Assembly: GCA_029881175.1 (NCBI GenBank)
Contig: JAOUNC010000045.1
Coordinates: 1 to 11,775 of the forward strand
Direction: 5' to 3'
Length of the DNA stretch: 11,775 nt
From: Nitrospirota bacterium
Lineage (GTDB): Bacteria > Nitrospirota > Nitrospiria > Nitrospirales > UBA8639
Part shown: piece after piece, positions 1 to 5,787 of the stretch
How positions within the stretch are numbered: the first letter of the stretch is position 1
How the letters are laid out: every line of letters begins with the position of its first letter
Program-made: the position numbers and the translations under genes
Notes under the pieces: model-generated
Told to the model about the DNA's origin: nothing
The model's database searches: none
The model's input: only the letters and a program-made list of their open reading frames with translations

Positions 1-551
1 CGCCAGCCGATCTCATCTTGGAAGAACTGGGCATTCCCCACAAACCCATTAAAGAATGTGAGGGCATGACCATCGTTGATCCACCTCATGCCACGGCCCG
101 CTTAATTGCCGCCGCCTATGAAGCTGGCGCCAAAATCATGAACCTCACACGCGTGTTAGACTTGATTGTGCGTGAAGAAGGAACTTTGGGAGGTGTCGTC
201 GTCAACAATACGACGGCTGAAATGGCTGGGCATGACATTATCCATGTGGATCCCATTGCGCTCGAAAGCCAAATCGTCATCGATGCGACCGGCCATGATG
301 CCATAGTGGTCAATCTTCTCAATCGCCGCAACCTTCATGCTAAAGTTCCTGGGAATGGGGCTATGTGGATCGCCAAGTCCGAAGTGCTCGTGGTGCAGAA
401 TACCCGTGAAATCTACCCGAATTGTTTTGTGACCGGCTTAGCCGTCGCTGCAGTCGATGGAACACCACGCATGGGGCCCGCATTTGGCTCCATGCTCTTA
501 TCCGGTCGCCGCGCAGCAGAACTCGTTCACCACAAGCTTAAAGGGGAATAA
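1..551 (+). CDS. thi4: Thiamine thiazole synthase, Thi4 family (5' end outside window)
   Basis: This is the C-terminal part of a Thi4/ThiI4-type thiazole synthase, which builds the ADP-thiazole precursor of thiamine from NAD, glycine and a sulfur source. The reading frame is open from the left edge, so the TTG at 18 is probably an internal Leu rather than a start. The N-terminal NAD/FAD-type glycine-rich loop is outside the window. Visible family blocks, numbered from the codon at 18, are IVDPPHATARL (about 19-29), ATGHDA (90-95), GNGAMW and the C-terminal GTPRMGPAFGSMLLSGRRAAEL. The residue at the position of the yeast suicide cysteine (Cys205) is His76, in IIHVDP. That matches the catalytic, sulfide-using archaeal and prokaryotic Thi4 type rather than the single-turnover fungal/plant type. 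It is followed 45 bp later by the TPR gene in the same direction. Identification is strong; the sulfide-dependent mechanism is inferred from that one residue. Confidence 0.93.
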   Translation, partial: PADLILEELGIPHKPIKECEGMTIVDPPHATARLIAAAYEAGAKIMNLTRVLDLIVREEGTLGGVVVNNTTAEMAGHDIIHVDPIALESQIVIDATGHDAIVVNLLNRRNLHAKVPGNGAMWIAKSEVLVVQNTREIYPNCFVTGLAVAAVDGTPRMGPAFGSMLLSGRRAAELVHHKLKGE

Positions 552-596
552 ACAAGGCATAGCACATTAGGTAAAATGCCCTAGCAAACGCAAACT

Positions 597-1112
597 ATGG
601 ATATTCAAGATTTTTTAGACCAAGGTGACGGGAAGGAAGAGGACAAGATTTCAGCTTGGAATCTGTTTCAGCAAGCCTATGAACTTCAAATGAAGGGAAA
701 ATTAGAAGAAGCGGTCGAGGTGTATAAACGATCCCTCGACACCCATCCAACAGCGGAGGCCCATACGTTCCTAGGTTGGACGTACAGCTTCATGGGACAA
801 CTCAACGAAGCCATTGAGGAATGTCACCATGCCATTAGCCAGGACCCGGACTTTGGAAATCCCTATAACGATATTGGTGTCTATCTGATTGAGCTTAATC
901 AGTTGGAAGAAGCCATCCCCTGGCTGGAAAAAGCCATGAAAGCCAAACGCTACGAAAACCCCAATTTTCCTCACATGAATCTTGGCCGTGTCTACGAACG
1001 GCAAGGGAAATGGGACCAGGCGGTCGAATCCTACAAAAAATCCCTAGCCATGAATCCCGAGTACAAGACGGCCAAACAAGCCTTAATGCGCATCCTCACA
1101 TTAATGAATTAA
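597..1112 (+). CDS. Tetratricopeptide repeat (TPR) protein
   Basis: A 171-residue protein made almost entirely of TPR units, a helical scaffold for protein-protein contacts. I count about four repeats, starting near residues 20, 54, 88 and 126. Typical TPR positions are visible, such as the W/L-G-Y-A-like pattern in AHTFLGWTYSFMGQLNEAIEE, NPYNDIGVYLIELNQLEEAI and PHMNLGRVYERQGKWDQAV, and each unit ends in a DP/NP-like turn. There is no signal peptide or membrane segment, so it is probably cytoplasmic. An acidic N-terminus (MDIQDFLDQGDGKEED) precedes the repeats. The ATG at 597 is the only sensible start: the in-frame ATG at 576 runs into a stop two codons later. No clear Shine-Dalgarno sequence precedes 597. 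It sits 45 bp after thi4 and 23 bp before the receiver-like gene, so co-transcription is likely. The partner is unknown. Confidence 0.88.
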   Translation: MDIQDFLDQGDGKEEDKISAWNLFQQAYELQMKGKLEEAVEVYKRSLDTHPTAEAHTFLGWTYSFMGQLNEAIEECHHAISQDPDFGNPYNDIGVYLIELNQLEEAIPWLEKAMKAKRYENPNFPHMNLGRVYERQGKWDQAVESYKKSLAMNPEYKTAKQALMRILTLMN

Positions 1113-1135
1113 TAAACCTATAAGGCTATTTTCAC

Positions 1136-1522
1136 ATGAACGAGACAAAAACTATTCTAGTTGTGGTAAGTGATATTTTCTTCTACACCAAGATTCGTGA
1201 TGCATTTTTGCCAGCCGGCTATAAACTCGAGCGCCTCCGCACCTCTGACGACTGGCAGGTAAAAGCTCTCCAAAGTCAGCCCATCGGCATTATCGTCAAC
1301 ATGAATGACGACCGATTGAATGCCCCAGACATCCTGAAAGCCCTTAAAGCTACTCCCGAAACGGCATCCCTTCCCATCCTGGCCTTCGCCAATCATGAAG
1401 AAGTCGGATCATGGAAGCTGGCAAAAGACCTCGGGATTCAAAAAGTGGTCTCTCGCAATGAATTCTCAGCCCGTACACTCGCACTTTTTGAGGAACTCAC
1501 CTCCTCCTCGGCCGCCTCATGA
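1136..1522 (+). CDS. Degenerate response-regulator receiver (pseudo-receiver) protein
   Basis: A 128-residue stand-alone domain with the length and beta/alpha rhythm of a CheY-like receiver, but the phosphorylation residues are missing. Aligning by eye, the acidic pair after beta-1 is replaced by Val11-Ser12 (followed by Asp13). The phospho-acceptor Asp is Asn55 (GIIVNM). The beta-4 Thr/Ser is Ala85 (PILAFAN) and the beta-5 Lys is Arg107 (VVSRNEF). It is therefore unlikely to accept phosphate in the usual way and may act as a constitutive docking module. The C-terminus is a short Ser/Ala-rich tail with no output domain. The start ATG at 1136 has a weak AAGG-like element about 12 nt upstream. 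The stop overlaps the ygfZ start by four bases (ATGA, 1519-1522), which suggests translational coupling. The fold assignment is moderately sure; the function is unknown. Confidence 0.75.
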   Translation: MNETKTILVVVSDIFFYTKIRDAFLPAGYKLERLRTSDDWQVKALQSQPIGIIVNMNDDRLNAPDILKALKATPETASLPILAFANHEEVGSWKLAKDLGIQKVVSRNEFSARTLALFEELTSSSAAS

Positions 1523-2616
1523 TTACGCTTCCTCTTCACGAACAACATCAGGCTCTCGGAGCCACGTTTCAAGCCAATGGGGACTGGGAGATTCCGACCC
1601 ATTATGGGAACCCTCAGGTGGAATATAAGGCCCTGCATTCCAGCGCAGGCCTCATGGACTTATCGTTTCGAGGGAGAGTGATTGTCACGGGTGATGATCG
1701 GATCACCTGGCTGCAAAGTATTATTAGTCAGGACATCCTCCCACTCCAACCCGGGCAGGGACGGTATTCCACCTTTATGGACCACAAGGGGAAAATATTG
1801 TCCTACTTTCGAGCATTGATCCGCCCGAATGAGGTCGTCATCGAAGATGTTGGGGAAGTGGGCGAGCAAACACATGCGGCTCTTAAAAAATTTCTGCTTT
1901 ATGGCACGAAGGCCAAAATGATCAAAGGCAGCGAGAACCAGGGCCTCCTGCTTCTCAGTGGACCGAAAGCCACCGAAATTTTGAAAGAGTCATTGGAAAT
2001 CGAAGTGGAAAACCTTGGCTCACTCCAATCATTGCCTTTTTCTTTTGAGGGAGCCGAGGGGTTTCTCGCTCGAACCGAAGAAACCGGCATGGGGGACTTT
2101 GAACTGTTCATCCCTCTCCAAGCGCTTGCATCTGTGTGGGCCCATCTTTTGAAGACAGGACAGCCTGTAGGGCTCAAACCCATTGGGAAAGCCGCCATTG
2201 ACACTGCGAGGATTGAAGCCGGCTTGCCTCGATTGGGTCCTGATATCAACGACCGGATTGTGCCTCCCGAAGCTAATTTGGAAGGGATCGCCTTTAGCTT
2301 GTCTAAGGGATGCTATCCCGGGCAGGAAGTCGTCGCAAGAATGGACACTTACGGATCAGTGAAACGACGACTGGTAGGCTTAGTCATTGAAGGAACAGAA
2401 GATGAGCTTCCTGAGGCCGGAGCTACGCTATTTTCTGGCGCACGAGAAGTCGGATGGGTGTCGAGTTCGACCTTCTCTCCCCTCCTGCAAAAGCCCATTG
2501 CCTTAGGATTTTCATTGCGAGATTTCACCCTACCCGGCACCCAATTAGAGGTCGAAACCCAAGGCAAAAAGTATCACGTCTCTGTGACCGCCCTGCCCTT
2601 CACTCTACCCCAATAG
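1519..2616 (+). CDS. ygfZ: YgfZ/GcvT-family folate-binding protein (Fe-S cluster maintenance)
   Basis: A 365-residue tetrahydrofolate-binding protein related to the T protein of the glycine cleavage system. Family members (YgfZ, mitochondrial IBA57) support assembly or repair of certain [4Fe-4S] enzymes. The diagnostic YgfZ signature KGCYPGQE is at residues 263-270, with the conserved Cys265. It is followed by VVARMDTYGSVKRRL, which leads into the C-terminal beta-barrel (about 275-360). The N-terminal GcvT-like domain spans roughly residues 20-240 and includes HSSAGLMDLSFRGRVIVTG and the DxKGKI-like segment DHKGKILSYFR. The segment RIEAGLPRLGPDI precedes the signature, as in the family. The glycine-cleavage partner genes are not nearby, which favours YgfZ over GcvT itself. 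The start ATG overlaps the stop of the pseudo-receiver gene. The 40 bp before the convergent gene at 2657 contains no convincing terminator. Confidence 0.93.
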   Translation: MITLPLHEQHQALGATFQANGDWEIPTHYGNPQVEYKALHSSAGLMDLSFRGRVIVTGDDRITWLQSIISQDILPLQPGQGRYSTFMDHKGKILSYFRALIRPNEVVIEDVGEVGEQTHAALKKFLLYGTKAKMIKGSENQGLLLLSGPKATEILKESLEIEVENLGSLQSLPFSFEGAEGFLARTEETGMGDFELFIPLQALASVWAHLLKTGQPVGLKPIGKAAIDTARIEAGLPRLGPDINDRIVPPEANLEGIAFSLSKGCYPGQEVVARMDTYGSVKRRLVGLVIEGTEDELPEAGATLFSGAREVGWVSSSTFSPLLQKPIALGFSLRDFTLPGTQLEVETQGKKYHVSVTALPFTLPQ

Positions 2617-2656
2617 GCCTCTAGCAAGGCATCAGGAATCCTCGCCCTCTTTCCAC

Positions 2657-3136
2657 TCAGGAAGCACGTTCAGGATGCCGACTTTGAGAAATCTTATCCG
2701 CAATCGCCAAAACTGGTTCACGGTGATCGTCACTGAGCGCCAACAGAATATGGGCTTCATCTCCATGCATGAGTCGCAAACTTAAGAATGCATCCTCCGT
2801 CCGCGCTTCTTTATTGTCCCAGGTGCCATCAATTAATTGGATTTTATCCAGATCACAACAGGAAAACACATCATACCGAAAATATGAATCTCCGATGACC
2901 ATATCAAAAAGGACATTGCCGCTGGTCATAACAATCGTATTGAAGCGGCCTTGATCTTCGTAACCCTCGGGAAGAAATTTATTAATATGGAGTAACTCCA
3001 CTTTTCGTCCCGCCAACGCTCGTTCAATTTTCCTTTCTAAGGCGGCATAATCAACCTGAAGTGGCTTTTCATCCTGATCTGTGGCGCCGAGGGCGGCATC
3101 TCTTGTCTTTTCAAACACATCTTTAGCTGTCAACAC
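2657..3136 (-). CDS. Hypothetical protein, family not recognised
   Basis: I do not recognise this family. From the start I prefer, it has 159 residues. It is soluble-looking, with no signal peptide or membrane span. The first third is charged and helical (AKDVFEKTRDAAL, then YAALERKIERALAGRKV). The rest looks like mixed alpha/beta, with hydrophobic strands such as RFNTIVMTSGNVLFDMVIG, the segment YDVFSCCDLDKIQLIDGTW with two adjacent cysteines, and HILLALSDDHREPVLAIADKI near the end. The GTG at 3136 is chosen because an AAAGGAG ribosome-binding site (3145-3151) lies 8 nt upstream of it. The frame can be extended to a GTG at 3163, but that start would place the ribosome site inside the gene. 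The gene is divergent from the small Cys/His protein gene and convergent with ygfZ. Coding is well supported by length and composition. Confidence 0.75.
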   Translation of the reverse strand: MLTAKDVFEKTRDAALGATDQDEKPLQVDYAALERKIERALAGRKVELLHINKFLPEGYEDQGRFNTIVMTSGNVLFDMVIGDSYFRYDVFSCCDLDKIQLIDGTWDNKEARTEDAFLSLRLMHGDEAHILLALSDDHREPVLAIADKISQSRHPERAS

Positions 3137-3144
3137 GAAACACA

Positions 3145-3151
3145 CTCCTTT
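3145..3151 (-). promoter_or_regulatory. Ribosome binding site that fixes the start of the 2657-3136 gene
   Basis: On the minus strand this reads AAAGGAG, with an 8-nt spacer to the GTG at 3136. It argues against the longer reading from 3163. Confidence 0.7.
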
Positions 3152-3175
3152 GCTGAAGGACACAATGAATCTATT

Positions 3176-3189
3176 TGGGTTTCAACCCA
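3176..3189. repeat. 14-bp dyad, possible operator
   Basis: TGGGTT-TC-AACCCA is a perfect 6-bp inverted repeat with a 2-bp centre. It lies about 40 bp upstream of the minus-strand gene start at 3136, a position where an operator could sit. No promoter boxes could be assigned confidently, so the role is only a guess. Confidence 0.35.
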
Positions 3190-3216
3190 CGTGAATAGGG
3201 AACCTACGATACCCGC

Positions 3217-3238
3217 CTTTTGCGTGAGAACGCAAGGG
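3217..3238 (+). other. Hairpin with GAGA (GNRA-type) loop
   Basis: The core TTGCGT (3220-3225) pairs with ACGCAA (3230-3235) around a GAGA loop. In plus-strand RNA the stem extends by two U-G pairs and one C-G pair to 3217/3238. In minus-strand RNA those two positions would be A-C mismatches, so the structure fits a plus-strand leader better. No T-run follows, so it is not a terminator. Confidence 0.35.
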
Positions 3239-3253
3239 AACTCACACCCTCCA

Positions 3254-3270
3254 TTCATTTTCCGAATGAA
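3254..3270. repeat. 6-bp inverted repeat in the divergent spacer
   Basis: TTCATT and AATGAA flank a 5-nt centre (TTCCG). It is AT-rich and short, so it could occur by chance. It is listed because it is one of four inverted repeats in the same 233-bp spacer. Confidence 0.25.
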
Positions 3271-3281
3271 ACAGACCTATC

Positions 3282-3322
3282 TATGCCGAAGTGATTGCCT
3301 TGAGTCTATCTAGTTCGGCATA
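3282..3322. repeat. 9-bp inverted repeat upstream of the small Cys/His protein gene
   Basis: TATGCCGAA (3282-3290) and TTCGGCATA (3314-3322) are perfect inverted copies separated by 23 nt. The half-site centres are 32 bp apart, about three helical turns, as expected for two operator half-sites on one DNA face. It could also form a long-loop hairpin in the mRNA leader. The heptamer CTATCTA occurs at 3277-3283 and again at 3306-3312. The second half-site ends 47 bp before the ATG at 3370. Confidence 0.45.
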
Positions 3323-3369
3323 CTTCAAGAAGCAACAGTATCTTTAAGACTTTTGAAGGAGATCAGGCG

Positions 3370-3591
3370 ATGAATAGCGATTCTTGTTTAATTGGCGGAT
3401 GTACTGAGACGATCTATGCGCCGGCCGGCACTCAATCATTATGCAAAGAGCATTTTTTGCAGTTTCTGATGTGGCGTAAAAAAAAGGGTGGACTTAGCAT
3501 GTTCAAAAAATACAGCGCCATGCCAATGGACGAACGTGACACTATTGTAGAGGAATGGACCCATACGGTTCTCCATACGACGCCCTCCTAA
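3370..3591 (+). CDS. Small Cys/His-containing hypothetical protein (possible zinc binder)
   Basis: A 73-residue basic protein that I cannot assign to a named family. Its N-terminal third holds Cys6, Cys11, Cys25 and His28 (C-x4-C, then C-x2-H 13 residues later), a spacing compatible with a small zinc-binding knuckle. The motif CLIGGC is followed by LCKEH. The remainder carries a basic patch (MWRKKKGG, about 34-41) and a C-terminal helix-like DERDTIVEEW segment. A basic patch next to a possible zinc site could suit nucleic-acid binding, but this is inference. The start is well supported: a GAAGGAG ribosome site lies about 8 nt before the ATG at 3370. The gene stands alone on its strand after a 233-bp spacer rich in inverted repeats, and its stop is 13 bp from the convergent gene ending at 3605. 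Confidence 0.72.
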   Translation: MNSDSCLIGGCTETIYAPAGTQSLCKEHFLQFLMWRKKKGGLSMFKKYSAMPMDERDTIVEEWTHTVLHTTPS

Positions 3592-3604
3592 CTCTCCCAA
3601 CCAA

Positions 3605-3997
3605 TTACTCCATAAGGGGAGAGCCATGATGGTGGATAATCTTCCATTCATCTCCAATCCGCTCAAATAGATTCGTGGCCACAACCTGACTGTTTTGAGG
3701 GGAATCTCCGACACGACTGGAAATATTTTCCGTACAAATCACCCACGCAATATCAGCTGCGACTTGCACCTGTAGTTCCGTTAACTCAAATTCCATGGAA
3801 AATGTATTATTGAAAATGACAACCCATGAATCCCGGACGGCTGGCCACCCCACTCGAATACTCCACCCTGGATGAATGCAGGTTACATATTCCTGATGGG
3901 CCCATATTGAATCCATCAGTCCCACGTCTAGGCTTTCGAAGGCCTGATAAAACAACTCATTGACGCGCGTCACTTCTTCGATACGTTCCTTCAACAT
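3605..3997 (-). CDS. SnoaL-like / NTF2-superfamily protein (nuclear transport factor 2 fold)
   Basis: A 130-residue protein with the pattern of the SnoaL-like, NTF2-fold group (DUF4440/SnoaL_3 type), a cone-shaped alpha+beta fold that serves many enzymes and small-molecule binders. Supporting features are the N-terminal helix VTRVNELFYQAFESLD, the following LMDSIWAHQEYVTCIHPGW (conserved aspartate or histidine region), the GWPAVRDSW helix and the ending FERIGDEWKIIHHHGSP. In this group a W-K/R-I-x-H-x-H-x-S strand closes the cavity. The substrate cannot be told from sequence. The ATG at 3997 is preceded by an AG-rich stretch (AGAGGAAAAGAG), a usable if loose ribosome site. The exporter gene lies 62 bp upstream on the same strand, so the two may be co-transcribed. 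The length is normal for the family. Confidence 0.85.
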   Translation of the reverse strand: MLKERIEEVTRVNELFYQAFESLDVGLMDSIWAHQEYVTCIHPGWSIRVGWPAVRDSWVVIFNNTFSMEFELTELQVQVAADIAWVICTENISSRVGDSPQNSQVVATNLFERIGDEWKIIHHHGSPLME

Positions 3998-4059
3998 AAT
4001 ACGCTCTTTTCCTCTCCGTCATTATTTCGACTCTACCGTACCCTACTTGTCCGGTTGGC

Positions 4060-4959
4060 TTATGCTCGTTGATTCACAAGCCATACGCCTAACACAATCA
4101 ATCCTACTCCACTTATTTCTCTCACGCCAACCGGTTCGCCCAAAATCACGAATGAAAAAACCAGCGCAGATACTGGAACTAAATTTCCAAAAATTCCGGA
4201 CCGAGATGGCCCTACCCCATCAACCCCATACAGCCACGCCTGTTGCCCCAACGCCGTAGCAAACACCATAACATACATCAACGCTACCCAGCCGGACAGC
4301 GAAACGGTCTCAACGCCTGCCACAAGCATTTTATGATTCCACCCGAGCAAAGGGATTTCAACCAACAATGACATCATCAGCGTCGTCCAGGTCACTGTCA
4401 AAGGCGAAAATCGATCCATGGTCCGACGGCAACCAATAGTATAGAGAGCCCAACTGACTAACCCAGAGAGAACTAGTGCCCCTCCCAGCATAGGATCAGA
4501 CCCGGCCCCTTGTATCCCGCTTTGCCCTGTCATCACCGCCACTCCAACAAAAGAAACCAGGCATCCTAGCCAAATTAATCGAAGTGGAATATCTTTCAAA
4601 ATCAAGGAAGACAGGAAAGCCGTAATGGCCGGGCTTGCTCCAATAATGACACCTGCTGCTCCGGCCCCAATGAATTGCAAACCAAATAATATGAGAAGGT
4701 GATTGCCTAAGACACCTAACCCCAATACCCCAAACATTCCCCAATCATACTTCGAAAACCTACCGCCTCCTTCCTTCCAGATCCACAGGGGAACGAGGAT
4801 CGCTAAGGCACCAAGACCACGAAACACCGACGTTTCGACCGGAGAAAAAGGACCTAAGGCTACTTTTTGCGCAACGACGGATCCACCCCAAACCATTGCT
4901 GCAGTTGTCAGGGCGCCATAGGCGGAAGCGACTGAAGGCTTAGAATGACGAATAATCAT
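4060..4959 (-). CDS. EamA-family (DMT superfamily) membrane transporter
   Basis: A 299-residue inner-membrane protein with two tandem EamA domains (about 13-146 and 158-297), each with five hydrophobic helices and ten in total. The approximate spans are 13-33, 43-61, 73-92, 98-120, 127-146, 158-176, 186-206, 221-240, 250-272 and 282-297. Family signs include the early AAMVWGGSVVAQK, the first-repeat GASPAITAFLSSLILKD and the matching second-repeat PVSALVFSFVILGEPV, where P-x-x-S/A...LxE closes each repeat. Relatives export amino acids, metabolites or drugs; the substrate here is unknown. The ATG at 4959 has no clear ribosome site, but the helix layout leaves no better start. It is likely transcribed from the 4960-5318 gap and may continue into the SnoaL-like gene. 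Confidence 0.92.
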   Translation of the reverse strand: MIIRHSKPSVASAYGALTTAAMVWGGSVVAQKVALGPFSPVETSVFRGLGALAILVPLWIWKEGGGRFSKYDWGMFGVLGLGVLGNHLLILFGLQFIGAGAAGVIIGASPAITAFLSSLILKDIPLRLIWLGCLVSFVGVAVMTGQSGIQGAGSDPMLGGALVLSGLVSWALYTIGCRRTMDRFSPLTVTWTTLMMSLLVEIPLLGWNHKMLVAGVETVSLSGWVALMYVMVFATALGQQAWLYGVDGVGPSRSGIFGNLVPVSALVFSFVILGEPVGVREISGVGLIVLGVWLVNQRA

Positions 4960-5318
4960 GCTGAGGATGGAAAGGAAAATATCTACGAAATGGGAAGGTC
5001 AGCGACAGATTAAGTCTTATGCAACACCCAATCAATCTAACAGCAATCAGATTATAGGGAAGACCGCCCTCAATGCACCAACTCACATTCCATTTCACCT
5101 TTCACACCTCTCGGAAACCAATGGGGCCGAATGGCTTAGCTGGTAGGTCTTCTGTCCGGTTGACTCATTGAAAATTCAGTCGCTACAATCAATTTTCCTT
5201 GGTCGTAAATTGCGAGTCGATTCGCATGATACTTTGAATAGTTCCGTTTGTAGCAAACTGTTCAGCCCAATTTAAGTAAATTTGACGTTGCTTTTTATTT
5301 GTCTGTGAAGGAGGAATT
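4960..5318. other. 359-bp gene-free spacer between divergent transporter and ferredoxin genes
   Basis: No credible coding region or tRNA was seen. The spacer should hold the promoters of both divergent neighbours, but I could not pick out confident -35/-10 pairs. Two short dyads are visible near the ferredoxin side. CAATTT (5190-5195) pairs with AAATTG (5207-5212). GTTTG-TAG-CAAAC is at 5246-5258. The last 80 bp before the ferredoxin gene is AT-rich, as promoter regions often are. Confidence 0.5.
5308..5314 (+). promoter_or_regulatory. Strong ribosome binding site of the ferredoxin gene
   Basis: AAGGAGG, a near-complete anti-16S match, lies 4 nt before the ATG at 5319. It suggests efficient translation. 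Confidence 0.75.
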
Positions 5319-5666
5319 ATGTCGTTACTAATCACCGAAGAATGCATTAATTGTGGTGCCTGTCTACCCGAATGTCCCAATGAAGCTATTTTTGAAACCC
5401 GCAGTGCCGCTGAAGAACTTGGGCATGCCGTCGGAGAAGGACAGGGAGATGGTGATACGGTCTACGTCATTACTTATGAACGATGTACGGAATGCGTGGG
5501 ACATTTTGACGAACCGCAATGTGCTGCAGTGTGCCCTGTGGATGACTGCTGCATTCCCGATCCAGAAATTCCAGAAACCACAGACGTGCTTCTTGCAAAA
5601 GCAAAAGAACTGAATCCTGACAAAGAAATTGATCCCGAAAAAGTATGGAGCGGTGTGAGGAATTAG
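5319..5666 (+). CDS. 2[4Fe-4S] ferredoxin, YfhL/Alvin type
   Basis: A 115-residue soluble electron carrier with two [4Fe-4S] sites. The first cysteine set is Cys9, Cys12, Cys15 and Cys19-Pro (C-x2-C-x2-C-x3-C-P). The second is Cys56, Cys59, Cys68 and Cys72-Pro with the 8-residue loop CVGHFDEPQC, diagnostic of the YfhL/Allochromatium (Alvin) class of low-potential ferredoxins. Two further cysteines, Cys77 and Cys78, follow. The stretch between the two motifs is about 18 residues longer than in YfhL as I recall it, with a Gly/Glu-rich segment near residues 27-46. The C-terminal tail (about 80-115) is acidic, as in this class. The gene appears monocistronic: it has its own spacer, a strong ribosome site and a terminator directly behind it. 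Possible partners include 2-oxoacid:ferredoxin oxidoreductases or IspH (inference). Confidence 0.93.
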   Translation: MSLLITEECINCGACLPECPNEAIFETRSAAEELGHAVGEGQGDGDTVYVITYERCTECVGHFDEPQCAAVCPVDDCCIPDPEIPETTDVLLAKAKELNPDKEIDPEKVWSGVRN

Positions 5667-5699
5667 CTCCTTTCTTTTCTCCTCCTTCAATGTCATTTT

Positions 5700-5738
5700 A
5701 AAAAGGCCCCTTCCTGTTGTCAGGAAGGGGCCTTTTTT
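5700..5738. terminator. Bidirectional Rho-independent terminator between ferredoxin and smc genes
   Basis: A perfect 17-bp stem (5700-5716 with 5721-5737) around a TTGT loop, with a GC-rich core GGCCCCTTCCTG. It ends in a T6 run on the plus strand. The A-run on the left arm gives a T-run on the opposite strand, so it should stop both converging transcripts: ferredoxin from the left and smc from the right. Confidence 0.95.
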
Positions 5739-5787
5739 GTATTTATATTGATGTGCTCGAGAAACACCAGGTTGATTCAAAACCCCT

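Noticed and set aside
18..20. TTG at 18 as the thi4 start
   Set aside because: The frame is open to the left edge and family alignment requires a large N-terminal nucleotide-binding part, so this is an internal Leu.
3137..3163. Longer N-terminus of the 2657 gene from a GTG at 3163
   Set aside because: The AAAGGAG ribosome site lies inside this extension and is ideally spaced for the GTG at 3136.
3592..3623. CTCTCCC / GGGAGAG inverted repeat as a terminator between the converging genes
   Set aside because: It has an 18-nt loop and no T-run, and the right arm is inside the coding end of the SnoaL-like gene.
4958..5146. Small plus-strand open frame of 62 codons in the transporter-ferredoxin spacer
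   Set aside because: It has no ribosome site and a polar, low-structure composition, and it overlaps the transporter start region. It looks like chance.
5125..5232. tRNA-like look (GGCTTAGCTGGTAGG and later GAGTCGATTCGC)
   Set aside because: No acceptor stem, anticodon arm or properly spaced T-arm can be built.
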